Assembly: GCA_021737525.1 (NCBI GenBank)
Contig: JAIPDU010000070.1
Location: forward strand, 1 to 8,081
DNA length: 8,081 nt
Direction of reading: 5' to 3'
Source: Desulfohalobiaceae bacterium
Lineage (GTDB): Bacteria; Desulfobacterota; Desulfovibrionia; Desulfovibrionales; Desulfothermaceae
The notes under the pieces were generated by a model that saw only the letters and a program-made list of their open reading frames with translations, made no database searches and had not been told where the DNA came from. Of this stretch, positions 1-6,090 are shown piece after piece. The translations under genes and the position numbers were made by a program. Each line of letters begins with the position of its first letter. Within the stretch, counting starts at the first letter, position 1.

Positions 1-1
1 G

Positions 2-187
2 CTAGTCTTCTTCCATGGTTACCGCGTCGTGCTCGCACACTTCCACGCAGGACTCGCACTCCAGGCATTCGTCGATATTGACCACAACCGGCTTGTCGTC
101 CTGCATCTCCAGGACCTCGGCCGGGCAGGTTTCCACGCAATCGCCGCAGCCCTCGCACTTTTCGTAATCGATGATGATATTGGGCAT
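2..187 (-). CDS. 2[4Fe-4S] ferredoxin, last visible gene of the dsr operon
   Basis: Complete 61-residue acidic cytoplasmic ferredoxin with no signal peptide. Two cluster-binding motifs are visible: C11-x2-C14-x2-C17-x3-C21-P and C41-x2-C44-x2-C47-x3-C51, so it should hold two [4Fe-4S] clusters. The second motif ends in Cys-Glu rather than the usual Cys-Pro. An AGGAGG ribosome site lies 8 nt before the ATG. The gene follows dsrP after 37 nt on the same strand with no terminator between, so it is probably co-transcribed with dsrMKJOP. From family knowledge it is a low-potential one-electron carrier. By inference from position it may exchange electrons with the cytoplasmic DsrK subunit or with DsrAB, but the sequence does not prove a partner. 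Its stop codon is at the very edge, so further genes may follow outside the window. Confidence 0.93.
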   Translation of the reverse strand: MPNIIIDYEKCEGCGDCVETCPAEVLEMQDDKPVVVNIDECLECESCVEVCEHDAVTMEED

Positions 188-224
188 CGCCTCTACCTCC
201 TGTCTTCTTTATGGATTTCGCGTT

Positions 225-1385
225 TCAGGCTTCACCGATCTCTTTCTTCACCCCAATAGCCACCTTCCAGAGGATGGTCAATATGAGCAAACCCGTGGCG
301 TAGATCATGGCCGAGATCATGATCTCATAGCCAGTCGGCGCGTATTGGGTAATGGCTCCCATGGGATTGGGGATAAATCCGCCTACAATAAGTAACAGAC
401 CCTTGTCAATCCAGGTAGCAAGGATGAGGAGCACGAGTCCCGCGAGCAGCAGATCCTGATTGTTGCGGAAGCGCGATGGGATGAGAATGACCAGGCTGAG
501 GATGCCGGCTCCGGCCATGACCCAGGCCCAGCCCACAAGAGCGCCCTTTCCATGCAGGCCAAGGAAGAAGTAGGTCAGGATGTGCTCGTGTCCCGGTATA
601 TTGCTGTAGTAGGCGGTGAACAGCTCGCAGAGGAAAAGGAATACGTTGGCGATCATGGCGTAGGTCACGATCTGCGACAGAATCCGGATAGCTTCCCTGC
701 CGGGATCGAAGCGGGTGAACTTCTTGGCGATCAAGGCCAGGATGATCAGGATGGCCGGCCCGGAACAGAAGGCTGAGGCCAGAAAGCGGGAGGCCATGAT
801 CGCGGTCAACCAGAGATGCCGACCAGGCAGTCCCTGGATCAGGAAGGCGGTCACCGTGTGGATGCTCACCGCCCAGACGATGGAGAGATAGATCAGCGGC
901 TGGAGCCATCGCGGGTGCGGGCGGCGCTGCCACTCCGCGTGCAGGTTGTTCCAGGCGATGACGATATTGAGCAGCAGATAGCCGGTGAGCACGATCATGT
1001 CGTAGAAGAGCATGGAATTGGGCGTGGGATAGAGCATGACGTTGAGCATGCGCTGCGGCTGGCCCAGATCGACCACGATGAATCCCATGCAGATGACCAC
1101 CGCGGCCACTGCCATGAATTCGCCCAGGATGACCATCTTCTTGAATTCTTTCTGGTTGTGCAGATACAGCGGCAGCACGAGCATGACCGCGGAGGCGGCC
1201 ACACCGACGAAGTAGGTGAACTGGGCGATATAGAATCCCCAGGAGACGTCCCGGCTCATGCCGGTCACCATCAGACCCTTCTGGAGCTGGATAATGTAGA
1301 AGATGCTCCCCACCCCCATTACCGCGAGCAGGAAGATGATCCAGGCCCAGTAGGTTTTGCTCCCATCCAAGGCTTTCTCTAGCAT
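225..1385 (-). CDS. dsrP: DsrP, NrfD/PsrC-like integral membrane subunit of the DsrMKJOP complex
   Basis: 386 residues, almost entirely hydrophobic, with about ten predicted membrane helices (roughly 13-33, 50-75, 86-106, 127-147, 160-180, 205-222, 237-258, 268-302, 310-335 and 352-378). The pattern and the conserved DLGQPQRM stretch near residue 106 are typical of the NrfD/PsrC/HybB quinone-interacting family. It carries no heme motif. In this family such a subunit exchanges electrons and protons between the quinone pool and the attached periplasmic Fe-S protein, here DsrO, encoded 9 nt upstream. A GGGGG-rich ribosome site precedes the ATG. The name DsrP rests on both the protein family and the exact M-K-J-O-P gene order. 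The alternative names for this family, HmeB/HmcC-like, are made unlikely by the neighbours. Confidence 0.93.
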   Translation of the reverse strand: MLEKALDGSKTYWAWIIFLLAVMGVGSIFYIIQLQKGLMVTGMSRDVSWGFYIAQFTYFVGVAASAVMLVLPLYLHNQKEFKKMVILGEFMAVAAVVICMGFIVVDLGQPQRMLNVMLYPTPNSMLFYDMIVLTGYLLLNIVIAWNNLHAEWQRRPHPRWLQPLIYLSIVWAVSIHTVTAFLIQGLPGRHLWLTAIMASRFLASAFCSGPAILIILALIAKKFTRFDPGREAIRILSQIVTYAMIANVFLFLCELFTAYYSNIPGHEHILTYFFLGLHGKGALVGWAWVMAGAGILSLVILIPSRFRNNQDLLLAGLVLLILATWIDKGLLLIVGGFIPNPMGAITQYAPTGYEIMISAMIYATGLLILTILWKVAIGVKKEIGEA

Positions 1386-1394
1386 GGCGTCCCC

Positions 1395-2174
1395 CTAAAC
1401 AATGTAGAAAACACTCGGTTCTGTTCCCAGATCCACCTTGCGCCGAATGGTATACTTCTCCCGAAGCACCTGACGGATATGCGAGTCGGGATCGTCCAGA
1501 TCCCCGAAAATCAGCCCACCGTTCGAGGCCTCGACGCAGGCGGGTTGCTTGCCCTCCTCCAGGCGCTCGTAGCAGAAGAGGCATTTTTCCACCACGCCGC
1601 GCATCCGGACGGGAAAATCGGGATTCTTGTCCTTCACATAGGGCCCGGGGTCACAGAAGTTGAAGCTTCGCGAGCCGAAGGGGCATCCTGCCATGCAGTA
1701 GCGGCACCCGATGCAGCGATGGAAGTCCATCTGCACGATCCCGTCCTCCCGCTTGTACGTGGCCTGCGTGGGGCAAACCCGGACGCAGGGCGGGTTCTTG
1801 CAGTGGTTGCACAGCAGCAGGAACTCGTTCTGCTCCACCCGCTCGGCCAGGAAAGGGTTCTCCTTGCCGGGAAAGACGTGCTCGAAGTGGTCGGCCCAGA
1901 TCCACTTGATTTCCTGCTTGGCCTTGGCCTCGTCCCGGGGAACATTGTGGATGCTGTGGCAGGCCTCGATCACCCGGTGAAAGTCCTCTTCCGTCTGAAA
2001 CTTCCGGGTGTCGATGACCATGCCCCAACGCCCGGCATGAAGGCGAGCTTCCTTTTCCCGAGCGGAATGCTCCTCTGGCTGATAGGAACTCGCGCTCAGG
2101 GTGATGCCGCCCCCGAGCCCCAGCAGCGTGGTCACACCGGCGATCCTGAGAAATTGCCTTCTATTGCTGCCCAT
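1395..2174 (-). CDS. dsrO: DsrO, periplasmic Tat-exported Fe-S subunit of DsrMKJOP
   Basis: 259 residues starting at MGSNRRQFLRIAG. The reading frame stays open 25 codons further upstream, but this ATG puts the twin-arginine motif (R5-R6, RRQFLR) and hydrophobic stretch (about 11-30) at the N-terminus and has an AGAGGAGG site 6 nt before it. The mature part is an NrfC/PsrB-type ferredoxin: C122-x2-C125-x4-C130-x3-C134, C154-x2-C157-x2-C160-x3-C164, then C198-x2-C201-x11-C213. The first motif of the family keeps only its last cysteine (C72) and the fourth motif has Ser217 in place of its last cysteine, which leaves ligands for three clusters. It is expected to relay electrons between the hemes of DsrJ and the membrane protein DsrP in the periplasm. 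It overlaps the end of dsrJ by 14 nt, which suggests coupled translation. Confidence 0.94.
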   Translation of the reverse strand: MGSNRRQFLRIAGVTTLLGLGGGITLSASSYQPEEHSAREKEARLHAGRWGMVIDTRKFQTEEDFHRVIEACHSIHNVPRDEAKAKQEIKWIWADHFEHVFPGKENPFLAERVEQNEFLLLCNHCKNPPCVRVCPTQATYKREDGIVQMDFHRCIGCRYCMAGCPFGSRSFNFCDPGPYVKDKNPDFPVRMRGVVEKCLFCYERLEEGKQPACVEASNGGLIFGDLDDPDSHIRQVLREKYTIRRKVDLGTEPSVFYIV

Positions 2175-2553
2175 TTGCGACCTCCTCTGGAGCGACGTGA
2201 CAATCCCAGCAATACGGCTCCACCGAAGCCGAATTGTGGCACCTGTCACAAAACTTTTTCTTGCTCGTATGACAGTCCATGCAGGTCTTCTGCAGGCTCA
2301 TGTCGTACTGCTTGCCCTCGCTCCCCGTGTACACGGACTTGCCCTCGCGAACCACGGTGTCGCGCCAATCGTCCAAAAGCTGCATGTGGTTCTTGCGCAT
2401 CCACTCCGTGTCCCGGATGCACTCCTGGCTGTCCTCGGGAAGCTGCAGCTCGGGGGACTCGTAGGAGGCCTGCCCCAGGCTGTACCAAAAGGGAAAGGTC
2501 AACAGCAGGAGGAATATGACCAACCCGATCAGGATCTTGCCCGCATCGTACAT
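2161..2553 (-). CDS. dsrJ: DsrJ, membrane-anchored periplasmic triheme cytochrome c
   Basis: 130 residues. One N-terminal hydrophobic helix (about 7-24) has no clear cleavage site and probably serves as signal anchor, leaving the rest in the periplasm. Three CxxCH heme c motifs are visible: CMDCH (91-95), CDRCH (102-106) and CWDCH (115-119). Cys45 lies in the conserved stretch ECIRDTEWMRKNH and is a candidate distal ligand; in characterised DsrJ one heme has unusual His/Cys coordination through an equivalent cysteine. His56 and Met57 are further ligand candidates. Size, single anchor and three hemes match DsrJ well. Its job is thought to be electron transfer or sulfur chemistry on the periplasmic side of the complex. 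The gene starts 3 nt after dsrK and overlaps the start of dsrO. Confidence 0.95.
   Translation of the reverse strand: MYDAGKILIGLVIFLLLLTFPFWYSLGQASYESPELQLPEDSQECIRDTEWMRKNHMQLLDDWRDTVVREGKSVYTGSEGKQYDMSLQKTCMDCHTSKKKFCDRCHNSASVEPYCWDCHVAPEEVANGQQ
2181..2188 (-). promoter_or_regulatory. Ribosome binding site deciding the dsrO start
   Basis: AGAGGAGG on the minus strand, 6 nt before the ATG at 2172-2174, inside the last codons of dsrJ. It supports the start that places the Tat motif at the N-terminus. Confidence 0.8.
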
Positions 2554-2556
2554 ACC

Positions 2557-4170
2557 CTAGTCCTCCTTTCCGGGTAGGGGTTCACCGCGCAGATCGGTCT
2601 CACGCTCCTTTTCCCCGCGCATGACCAGGGCGTTGGCCACGAGCTCATGCACCCCGGTCACATCCACTCCGGGAACCCAGTAGTTCATGAGCGGGGGCAG
2701 GGCGGCGCGATCAATGGCGCAGACGCAGGAGAGCATGTTCACACCGTGCTTGTCGTGGACGTGCTTCACCGCGTTGGCCCGGGGCATGCCTCCCCGCATG
2801 CGCATCTCGGTGAATTCGTCGTTGTTCAGCCCGGCCCCGCTTCCGCAGCAGAAGGTCTGCTCCCGGATGGTCTGCTCCGGCATCTCAAAGAACTGATTGC
2901 AGACGTTGTTGAGCACGTAGCGCGGCTCCTCCAGAAGCCCCATGCCCCGGGAGGGATTGCAGGAGTCGTGATAGGTGACCACCTTGTTGTCGTTGCGGCT
3001 GGGGTCCAGGGTGAGGACGTTGTTCTTGATCAGATCCGCGGTGAACTCGGTGATGTGGACCATGCCCGTGCTTTTCGCGTTGTGGAAGACCGTCCCGGTG
3101 ATGGGATTTCGAGGCACGCTCAGAAAGTCCGCCGGGCCGTTCATGGTGTCCATGTACTGATGGAGCACCCGCCACATGTGGCCGCACTCGCCGCCCAGAA
3201 TCCAATTCACCCCCAGCCGTTCGGCCTCGGCGTAGATCTTGGCGTTCAAGCGCTTCATGGCCTCCTGGGAGGTGAACAAACCGAAGTTGCCCCCTTCCGC
3301 GGCGTAGGTGCTCATGGTGTAGTCCAAGCCGAGCTCGTGGAAGAGCATGAGGTAGCCCATGAAGGTGTAGGTCCCCGGATCGGCGAAATAGTCCCCCGAG
3401 GGGGTCACGAAGAGGATGTCCGCCCCCTTCTTGTTCAGCGGGACCTCGATGCGCTTGCCGGTAATATCCTCGATGTCGTCCACCATGAAGTCCACGATGT
3501 CCTTGAAGGTGTGCGGCGGAATCCCCAGGTGGTTGCCCACGTTGAAGCAGTTGGTCACCGGCCCCATGATCCAGTTGGTCTGGATACCCAAAAGGTTCAT
3601 GAGCTCCCGGGCCATCATGGTTATCTCCGCCGTATCGATGCCGTAGGGGCAGAACAGGGAGCAGCGGCGGCATTCCGTGCACTGGTAGAAGTACATGAAC
3701 CACTCTTTGAGCACGTCCTGGGTCAGGGCCCGGCCGCCGTTCAATCTGCCCAGGATCTTGCCCACGGTGGTGAAGTCCTTGCGGTAGATGGAGCGCAGGA
3801 GCTCGGCCCGCAGCACGGGCATGTTCTTGGGATCACCGGATCCGATGAAGTAGTGGCACTTGTCCGCGCAGGCCCCGCATCGGACGCAGATGTCCATGAA
3901 GACCTTGAGCGAGCGGTACTTCTCCAGCCGCTCCCGGAACCCCTCGTAGATGATCTCCTGCCAGTTCTCCGGCAGCTGCCAATCCTCGTCCATGGGGGAC
4001 CATTCCTTGGCCCCCTCGTATCCGAAGAAGGACTCCAGCTCGCCTGCCTTGGCCGGATAGCTGAAATTGCCCAGACGGAACTCCGGCGGGACGTTGTCCA
4101 GCCAGTTCTTGCGCGGCGGTGTATAATCAATGCTTTGGACAAGATTGTCCGGGGACGGTGTCTGTGCCAT
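2557..4170 (-). CDS. dsrK: DsrK, HdrD-like cytoplasmic Fe-S (CCG-domain) subunit, predicted catalytic subunit
   Basis: 537 residues, soluble, with no signal peptide. Two [4Fe-4S] motifs are visible: C95-x2-C98-x2-C101-x3-C105 and C164-x2-C167-x2-C170-x3-C174-P. The C-terminal half resembles heterodisulfide reductase HdrD/HdrB, with C404 (HDSCNP), C441-C442-G (CCGSGAG) and C482-V-C484, the cysteines that in CCG domains hold a special catalytic Fe-S cluster. Cys329 (GGECGH) lies in the first half of this region. The final pair is CxC rather than the CxxC of the HdrB/HdrD consensus. By family knowledge, DsrK is proposed to reduce the DsrC trisulfide formed during sulfite reduction, using electrons from DsrM. 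An AAGGAG site precedes the ATG, 3 nt after dsrM ends, so the two are coupled as in other dsr operons. Confidence 0.95.
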   Translation of the reverse strand: MAQTPSPDNLVQSIDYTPPRKNWLDNVPPEFRLGNFSYPAKAGELESFFGYEGAKEWSPMDEDWQLPENWQEIIYEGFRERLEKYRSLKVFMDICVRCGACADKCHYFIGSGDPKNMPVLRAELLRSIYRKDFTTVGKILGRLNGGRALTQDVLKEWFMYFYQCTECRRCSLFCPYGIDTAEITMMARELMNLLGIQTNWIMGPVTNCFNVGNHLGIPPHTFKDIVDFMVDDIEDITGKRIEVPLNKKGADILFVTPSGDYFADPGTYTFMGYLMLFHELGLDYTMSTYAAEGGNFGLFTSQEAMKRLNAKIYAEAERLGVNWILGGECGHMWRVLHQYMDTMNGPADFLSVPRNPITGTVFHNAKSTGMVHITEFTADLIKNNVLTLDPSRNDNKVVTYHDSCNPSRGMGLLEEPRYVLNNVCNQFFEMPEQTIREQTFCCGSGAGLNNDEFTEMRMRGGMPRANAVKHVHDKHGVNMLSCVCAIDRAALPPLMNYWVPGVDVTGVHELVANALVMRGEKERETDLRGEPLPGKED

Positions 4171-4173
4171 AGA

Positions 4174-5169
4174 TCACTCCTTTTCCACTGGGATACCAGC
4201 TTCCTTCATCTTATCCCTGTATTCGTCCTCCCATTCCTCGTAGGTATGGAGCTTGACCGGATAGTTCCACGGATTCACATGCCGCCGCATTCGGTTGTCG
4301 TTGGGCATATTCCGCGTGGGGCTCAAGAAGACGCCTCCCAGGTGCATGAGCTTGCTCCAGGGGAAGTAGACAAGCAGGGAGCAGACCAGGAAGAGGTGGG
4401 TATAGAACAGGGCGCCGATACTCTCGGGCACCTCGGGCTGCAGCTGAATCAGGCCCATGGTCAGGGTCTTGATGTCCACGATGTCCGCCCGGACGAAGTA
4501 GCGCATCAGGATCCCGGAGATGACGATGGCGAAGAGGAGAAACAGGGCAAAGTAGTCCGTGGGGAGGGAGATGTAGCGGAGCTGGGGAACAAGAACCCGG
4601 CGCAGAAAGAGATAGGCCAGGGCCAGGAGGATCACGATCTCCGTGGCGAAGAGGACGGGCACGCCCACCTGCATGATCCCGTCCAGGGTCTCGATCCAGT
4701 TGAACAGCGCGGGGACCGGCTCTGTGAAAAAGCGCATGTGGCGGGCAAGGATCACAAAGAAGCTCACGTGGAAGGCGAGAGCCCCGAGCCAGAGAAACTT
4801 GGAGGATCCGTAGCTGAGCTGGGTCTCGTCCTTGAAGAGCCGGACCCGGGTATTGCGGAACAGGGAACGGAAGAGCAGGACCTCCAGGATCATCCGGATC
4901 ACGGTTCCGGTCTTGGTGGAGGGGCTATCGATGCGGTTCTGCCGGATCCAGGGCAGACTCTCCTGCTGTCCTCCGGTGGTGGGAATCTTGAAGGGAACGG
5001 GGGAGCGGCCCCATTTCACCACCCTGTAGAGAAAGCCGAGCACAAAGACGGTGAAGGCCAGATAGGGAAGGACAACGCCGAAAAGGGCGTGCCATCCCGC
5101 AGCCCCGGCCCCCAGAAGCGGGATGATCACCAGGGCCAAAACCATGATCAAGGCATACAGAGCGTTCAT
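4174..5169 (-). CDS. dsrM: DsrM, NarI-like membrane cytochrome b subunit
   Basis: 331 residues with about six membrane helices (roughly 1-22, 32-50, 123-143, 165-190, 205-222 and 250-270) and a hydrophilic C-terminal tail. Four histidines are placed as in the NarI family: H134-x9-H144 in one helix and H258-x17-H276 in and just after another, consistent with two heme b groups on opposite sides of the membrane. DsrM is expected to oxidise menaquinol or accept electrons, and to pass them to DsrK, whose gene follows after 3 nt. A GAGGTG ribosome site lies 7 nt before the ATG. It is the first core gene of the complex and follows the RsbRD-domain gene by 67 nt. That gap shows no terminator or clear promoter. 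Confidence 0.95.
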   Translation of the reverse strand: MNALYALIMVLALVIIPLLGAGAAGWHALFGVVLPYLAFTVFVLGFLYRVVKWGRSPVPFKIPTTGGQQESLPWIRQNRIDSPSTKTGTVIRMILEVLLFRSLFRNTRVRLFKDETQLSYGSSKFLWLGALAFHVSFFVILARHMRFFTEPVPALFNWIETLDGIMQVGVPVLFATEIVILLALAYLFLRRVLVPQLRYISLPTDYFALFLLFAIVISGILMRYFVRADIVDIKTLTMGLIQLQPEVPESIGALFYTHLFLVCSLLVYFPWSKLMHLGGVFLSPTRNMPNDNRMRRHVNPWNYPVKLHTYEEWEDEYRDKMKEAGIPVEKE

Positions 5170-5236
5170 AGCTGCTCACCTCACTTCCTCTTTCCTGGAG
5201 GTTTCATGATACCACCCGTCCCTTTCCGGACTCGGA

Positions 5237-5809
5237 TCACTCCCCTGAAATGTCCCCGCCGGCCCCGGAACCGGAACCGGCAGGATTATTGGACCCGTCC
5301 GTACCGACGTACTTGCGCAGGAGATAACTCACTCTGTCCTGCGCCTGCCGGGCCTTGAGCTCCCACAATTGCTCCTTGCATTTGACATAGATGTCGAAGG
5401 CAAGCATGCAGAGCTGATCCACCTTGTCCTCGAACTCGCGGTACTGGGCCTGCCATCCGTTCTCCCGGACCGGCCTGTCCAGCTGCCTGCGCAGAACATC
5501 CTTGAGGACTGTGAACACTTGAAGGGCTTGGGAGGGTGAGAAATCCTGGACCGCCCGAACGCGGACCACGGCGTCCACGGATTGGGGCAGCTGCTGGGTG
5601 CTGGATTCACTGAGGAGCTCCTCGAAAATATTGTCCAATTCTCGGGAGAGCGTGGCCCCGACAGGATTGGCGAAGCGGTCCTTCTGCCGCTTGAGGAAGC
5701 TCACCGTATCCTCGGGGTAGCTCGCCATGGCCGCATCCAGCCAGTTGTGCACGATCTTGTCCCTGTGCCGGCGCAGGTATTCCCGAAACTGATCCTGAGG
5801 GGCATTCAC
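5237..5809 (-). CDS. RsbRD N-terminal-domain protein, first gene of the dsr operon
   Basis: 190 residues, all-helical in appearance, soluble, with no signal peptide. The segment from about residue 8 to 110 matches the RsbRD N-terminal domain (sensor domain of RsbR-type stressosome proteins) as I know it: W23, PEDT, the FANPVG stretch at 46-51 and RAVQDFSPSQA at 85-95. There is no STAS domain behind it. Instead comes a charged helix (about 115-165) and a Gly/Ser-rich tail with repeated GGTTCC-like codons. I chose GTG at 5807-5809 because AAAGGAG lies 9 nt upstream and family similarity begins just after. An in-frame ATG at 5893 would add 28 residues of low-complexity basic sequence and has a poor ribosome site. 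Position directly after the operon promoter and before dsrM suggests a sensing, assembly or regulatory role for the Dsr complex. The function is unknown. Confidence 0.82.
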   Translation of the reverse strand: MNAPQDQFREYLRRHRDKIVHNWLDAAMASYPEDTVSFLKRQKDRFANPVGATLSRELDNIFEELLSESSTQQLPQSVDAVVRVRAVQDFSPSQALQVFTVLKDVLRRQLDRPVRENGWQAQYREFEDKVDQLCMLAFDIYVKCKEQLWELKARQAQDRVSYLLRKYVGTDGSNNPAGSGSGAGGDISGE

Positions 5810-5818
5810 CTGGTGGGA

Positions 5819-5825
5819 CTCCTTT
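5819..5825 (-). promoter_or_regulatory. Ribosome binding site deciding the GTG start of the RsbRD-like gene
   Basis: AAAGGAG on the minus strand, 9 nt upstream of the GTG at 5807-5809. No comparable site precedes the in-frame ATG at 5891-5893, so this motif supports the shorter protein. Confidence 0.7.
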
Positions 5826-5838
5826 GTCCAAGCCGTGC

Positions 5839-5898
5839 TCCGGCTGTTGGCCGGATGATAAACCCGCCGCTTCCTCGAGCTCGCGGGCTCCATCCCGC
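5839..5898 (-). other. Leader hairpins before the RsbRD-like gene
   Basis: Two short stem-loops lie in the dsr leader: 5883-5898 (5-bp stem GCGGG/CCCGC, 6-nt loop) and 5839-5855 (6-bp stem TCCGGC/GCCGGA, 5-nt loop). The second ends about 14 nt upstream of the AAAGGAG site. Neither is followed by a U run, so they are not intrinsic terminators. They match no riboswitch I recognise. Confidence 0.35.
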
Positions 5899-5901
5899 AG
5901 T

Positions 5902-5915
5902 CGGAAACGTTTTCG
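5902..5915. promoter_or_regulatory. Near-perfect 14-bp palindrome in the early dsr leader, candidate operator
   Basis: CGGAAACGTTTTCG has an AAACGTTT core and a single mismatched pair across 14 bp. It lies about 15-28 nt after the predicted transcription start. A/T flanks around a central CpG resemble sites of LacI-family repressors. The binding protein is unknown. Confidence 0.35.
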
Positions 5916-5936
5916 AGGCCTCGTTGCTCCGGCTTT

Positions 5937-5964
5937 CTTATCCTTTACCGCGACACCATGTCAA
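5937..5964 (-). promoter_or_regulatory. Candidate sigma70 promoter of the dsr operon
   Basis: On the minus strand a perfect TTGACA -35 box (5959-5964) is followed after 16 nt by GATAAG (5937-5942), a 4-of-6 match to the -10 consensus. Transcription would begin near 5930, leaving a leader of about 120 nt before the GTG of the RsbRD-like gene. It is the only good promoter seen between the htpX terminator and the operon. Confidence 0.6.
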
Positions 5965-5967
5965 GAG

Positions 5968-5984
5968 AAGCGACCCAGTCGCTT
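5968..5984. promoter_or_regulatory. Perfect 7-bp inverted repeat next to the dsr -35 box, candidate operator
   Basis: AAGCGAC-CCA-GTCGCTT on the plus strand, a perfect dyad ending 3 nt upstream of the -35 box and centred near -46 relative to the predicted start. This is a suitable place for an activator or repressor. On the plus strand a short T run follows it, so a weak terminator is an alternative reading, but no plus-strand gene precedes it. Confidence 0.45.
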
Positions 5985-6021
5985 TTTGCCGGCGGATGCC
6001 CCCTTCTGCAGAATGCTGAGC

Positions 6022-6050
6022 AAAAAAAAGCGGGGCCGTAGAGCCCCGCT
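6022..6050 (-). terminator. Intrinsic terminator after htpX
   Basis: On the minus strand the transcript forms an 8-bp perfect stem (AGCGGGGC with GCCCCGCT, 6-nt loop at 6037-6042) followed by a run of eight T (6022-6029). It sits about 40 nt after the htpX stop and separates the heat-shock genes from the dsr promoter. Confidence 0.93.
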
Positions 6051-6066
6051 ATTGGACAGGCAACAA

Positions 6067-6082
6067 GGGATGTTTCCATCCC
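6067..6082 (-). other. GNRA-capped hairpin in the htpX 3' untranslated region
   Basis: On the minus strand GGGATG-GAAA-CATCCC forms a 6-bp stem with a GAAA tetraloop, between the htpX stop and the terminator. It has no U run of its own. It may protect the transcript 3' end or assist termination. Confidence 0.45.
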
Positions 6083-6090
6083 CGTAAGGC

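Noticed and set aside
406..1584. Minus-strand open frame of 392 codons overlapping dsrP and dsrO in another frame
   Set aside because: Low-complexity Arg/His/Gly/Pro translation, out of frame with two well-supported membrane and Fe-S genes.
1479..2519. Plus-strand open frame of 346 codons antisense to dsrO and dsrJ
   Set aside because: Shadow of the real genes; no recognisable motif and no sensible ribosome site.
2647..5358. Plus-strand open frame of about 900 codons antisense to dsrK and dsrM
   Set aside because: Its translation is rich in His, Val, Glu and Gly with no domain, it runs across two certain genes and their junctions, and it arises from third-position GC bias of the opposite strand.
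5968..5990. Plus-strand intrinsic terminator made by the AAGCGAC dyad and following T run
   Set aside because: No plus-strand gene lies upstream to terminate, and on the minus strand the U run is poor. The dyad is better kept as a candidate operator.
5824..6087. Plus-strand open frame of 87 codons between htpX and the dsr genes
   Set aside because: It covers the dsr promoter, its dyads and the htpX terminator, and its translation is Ser/Arg/Pro-rich without a motif.
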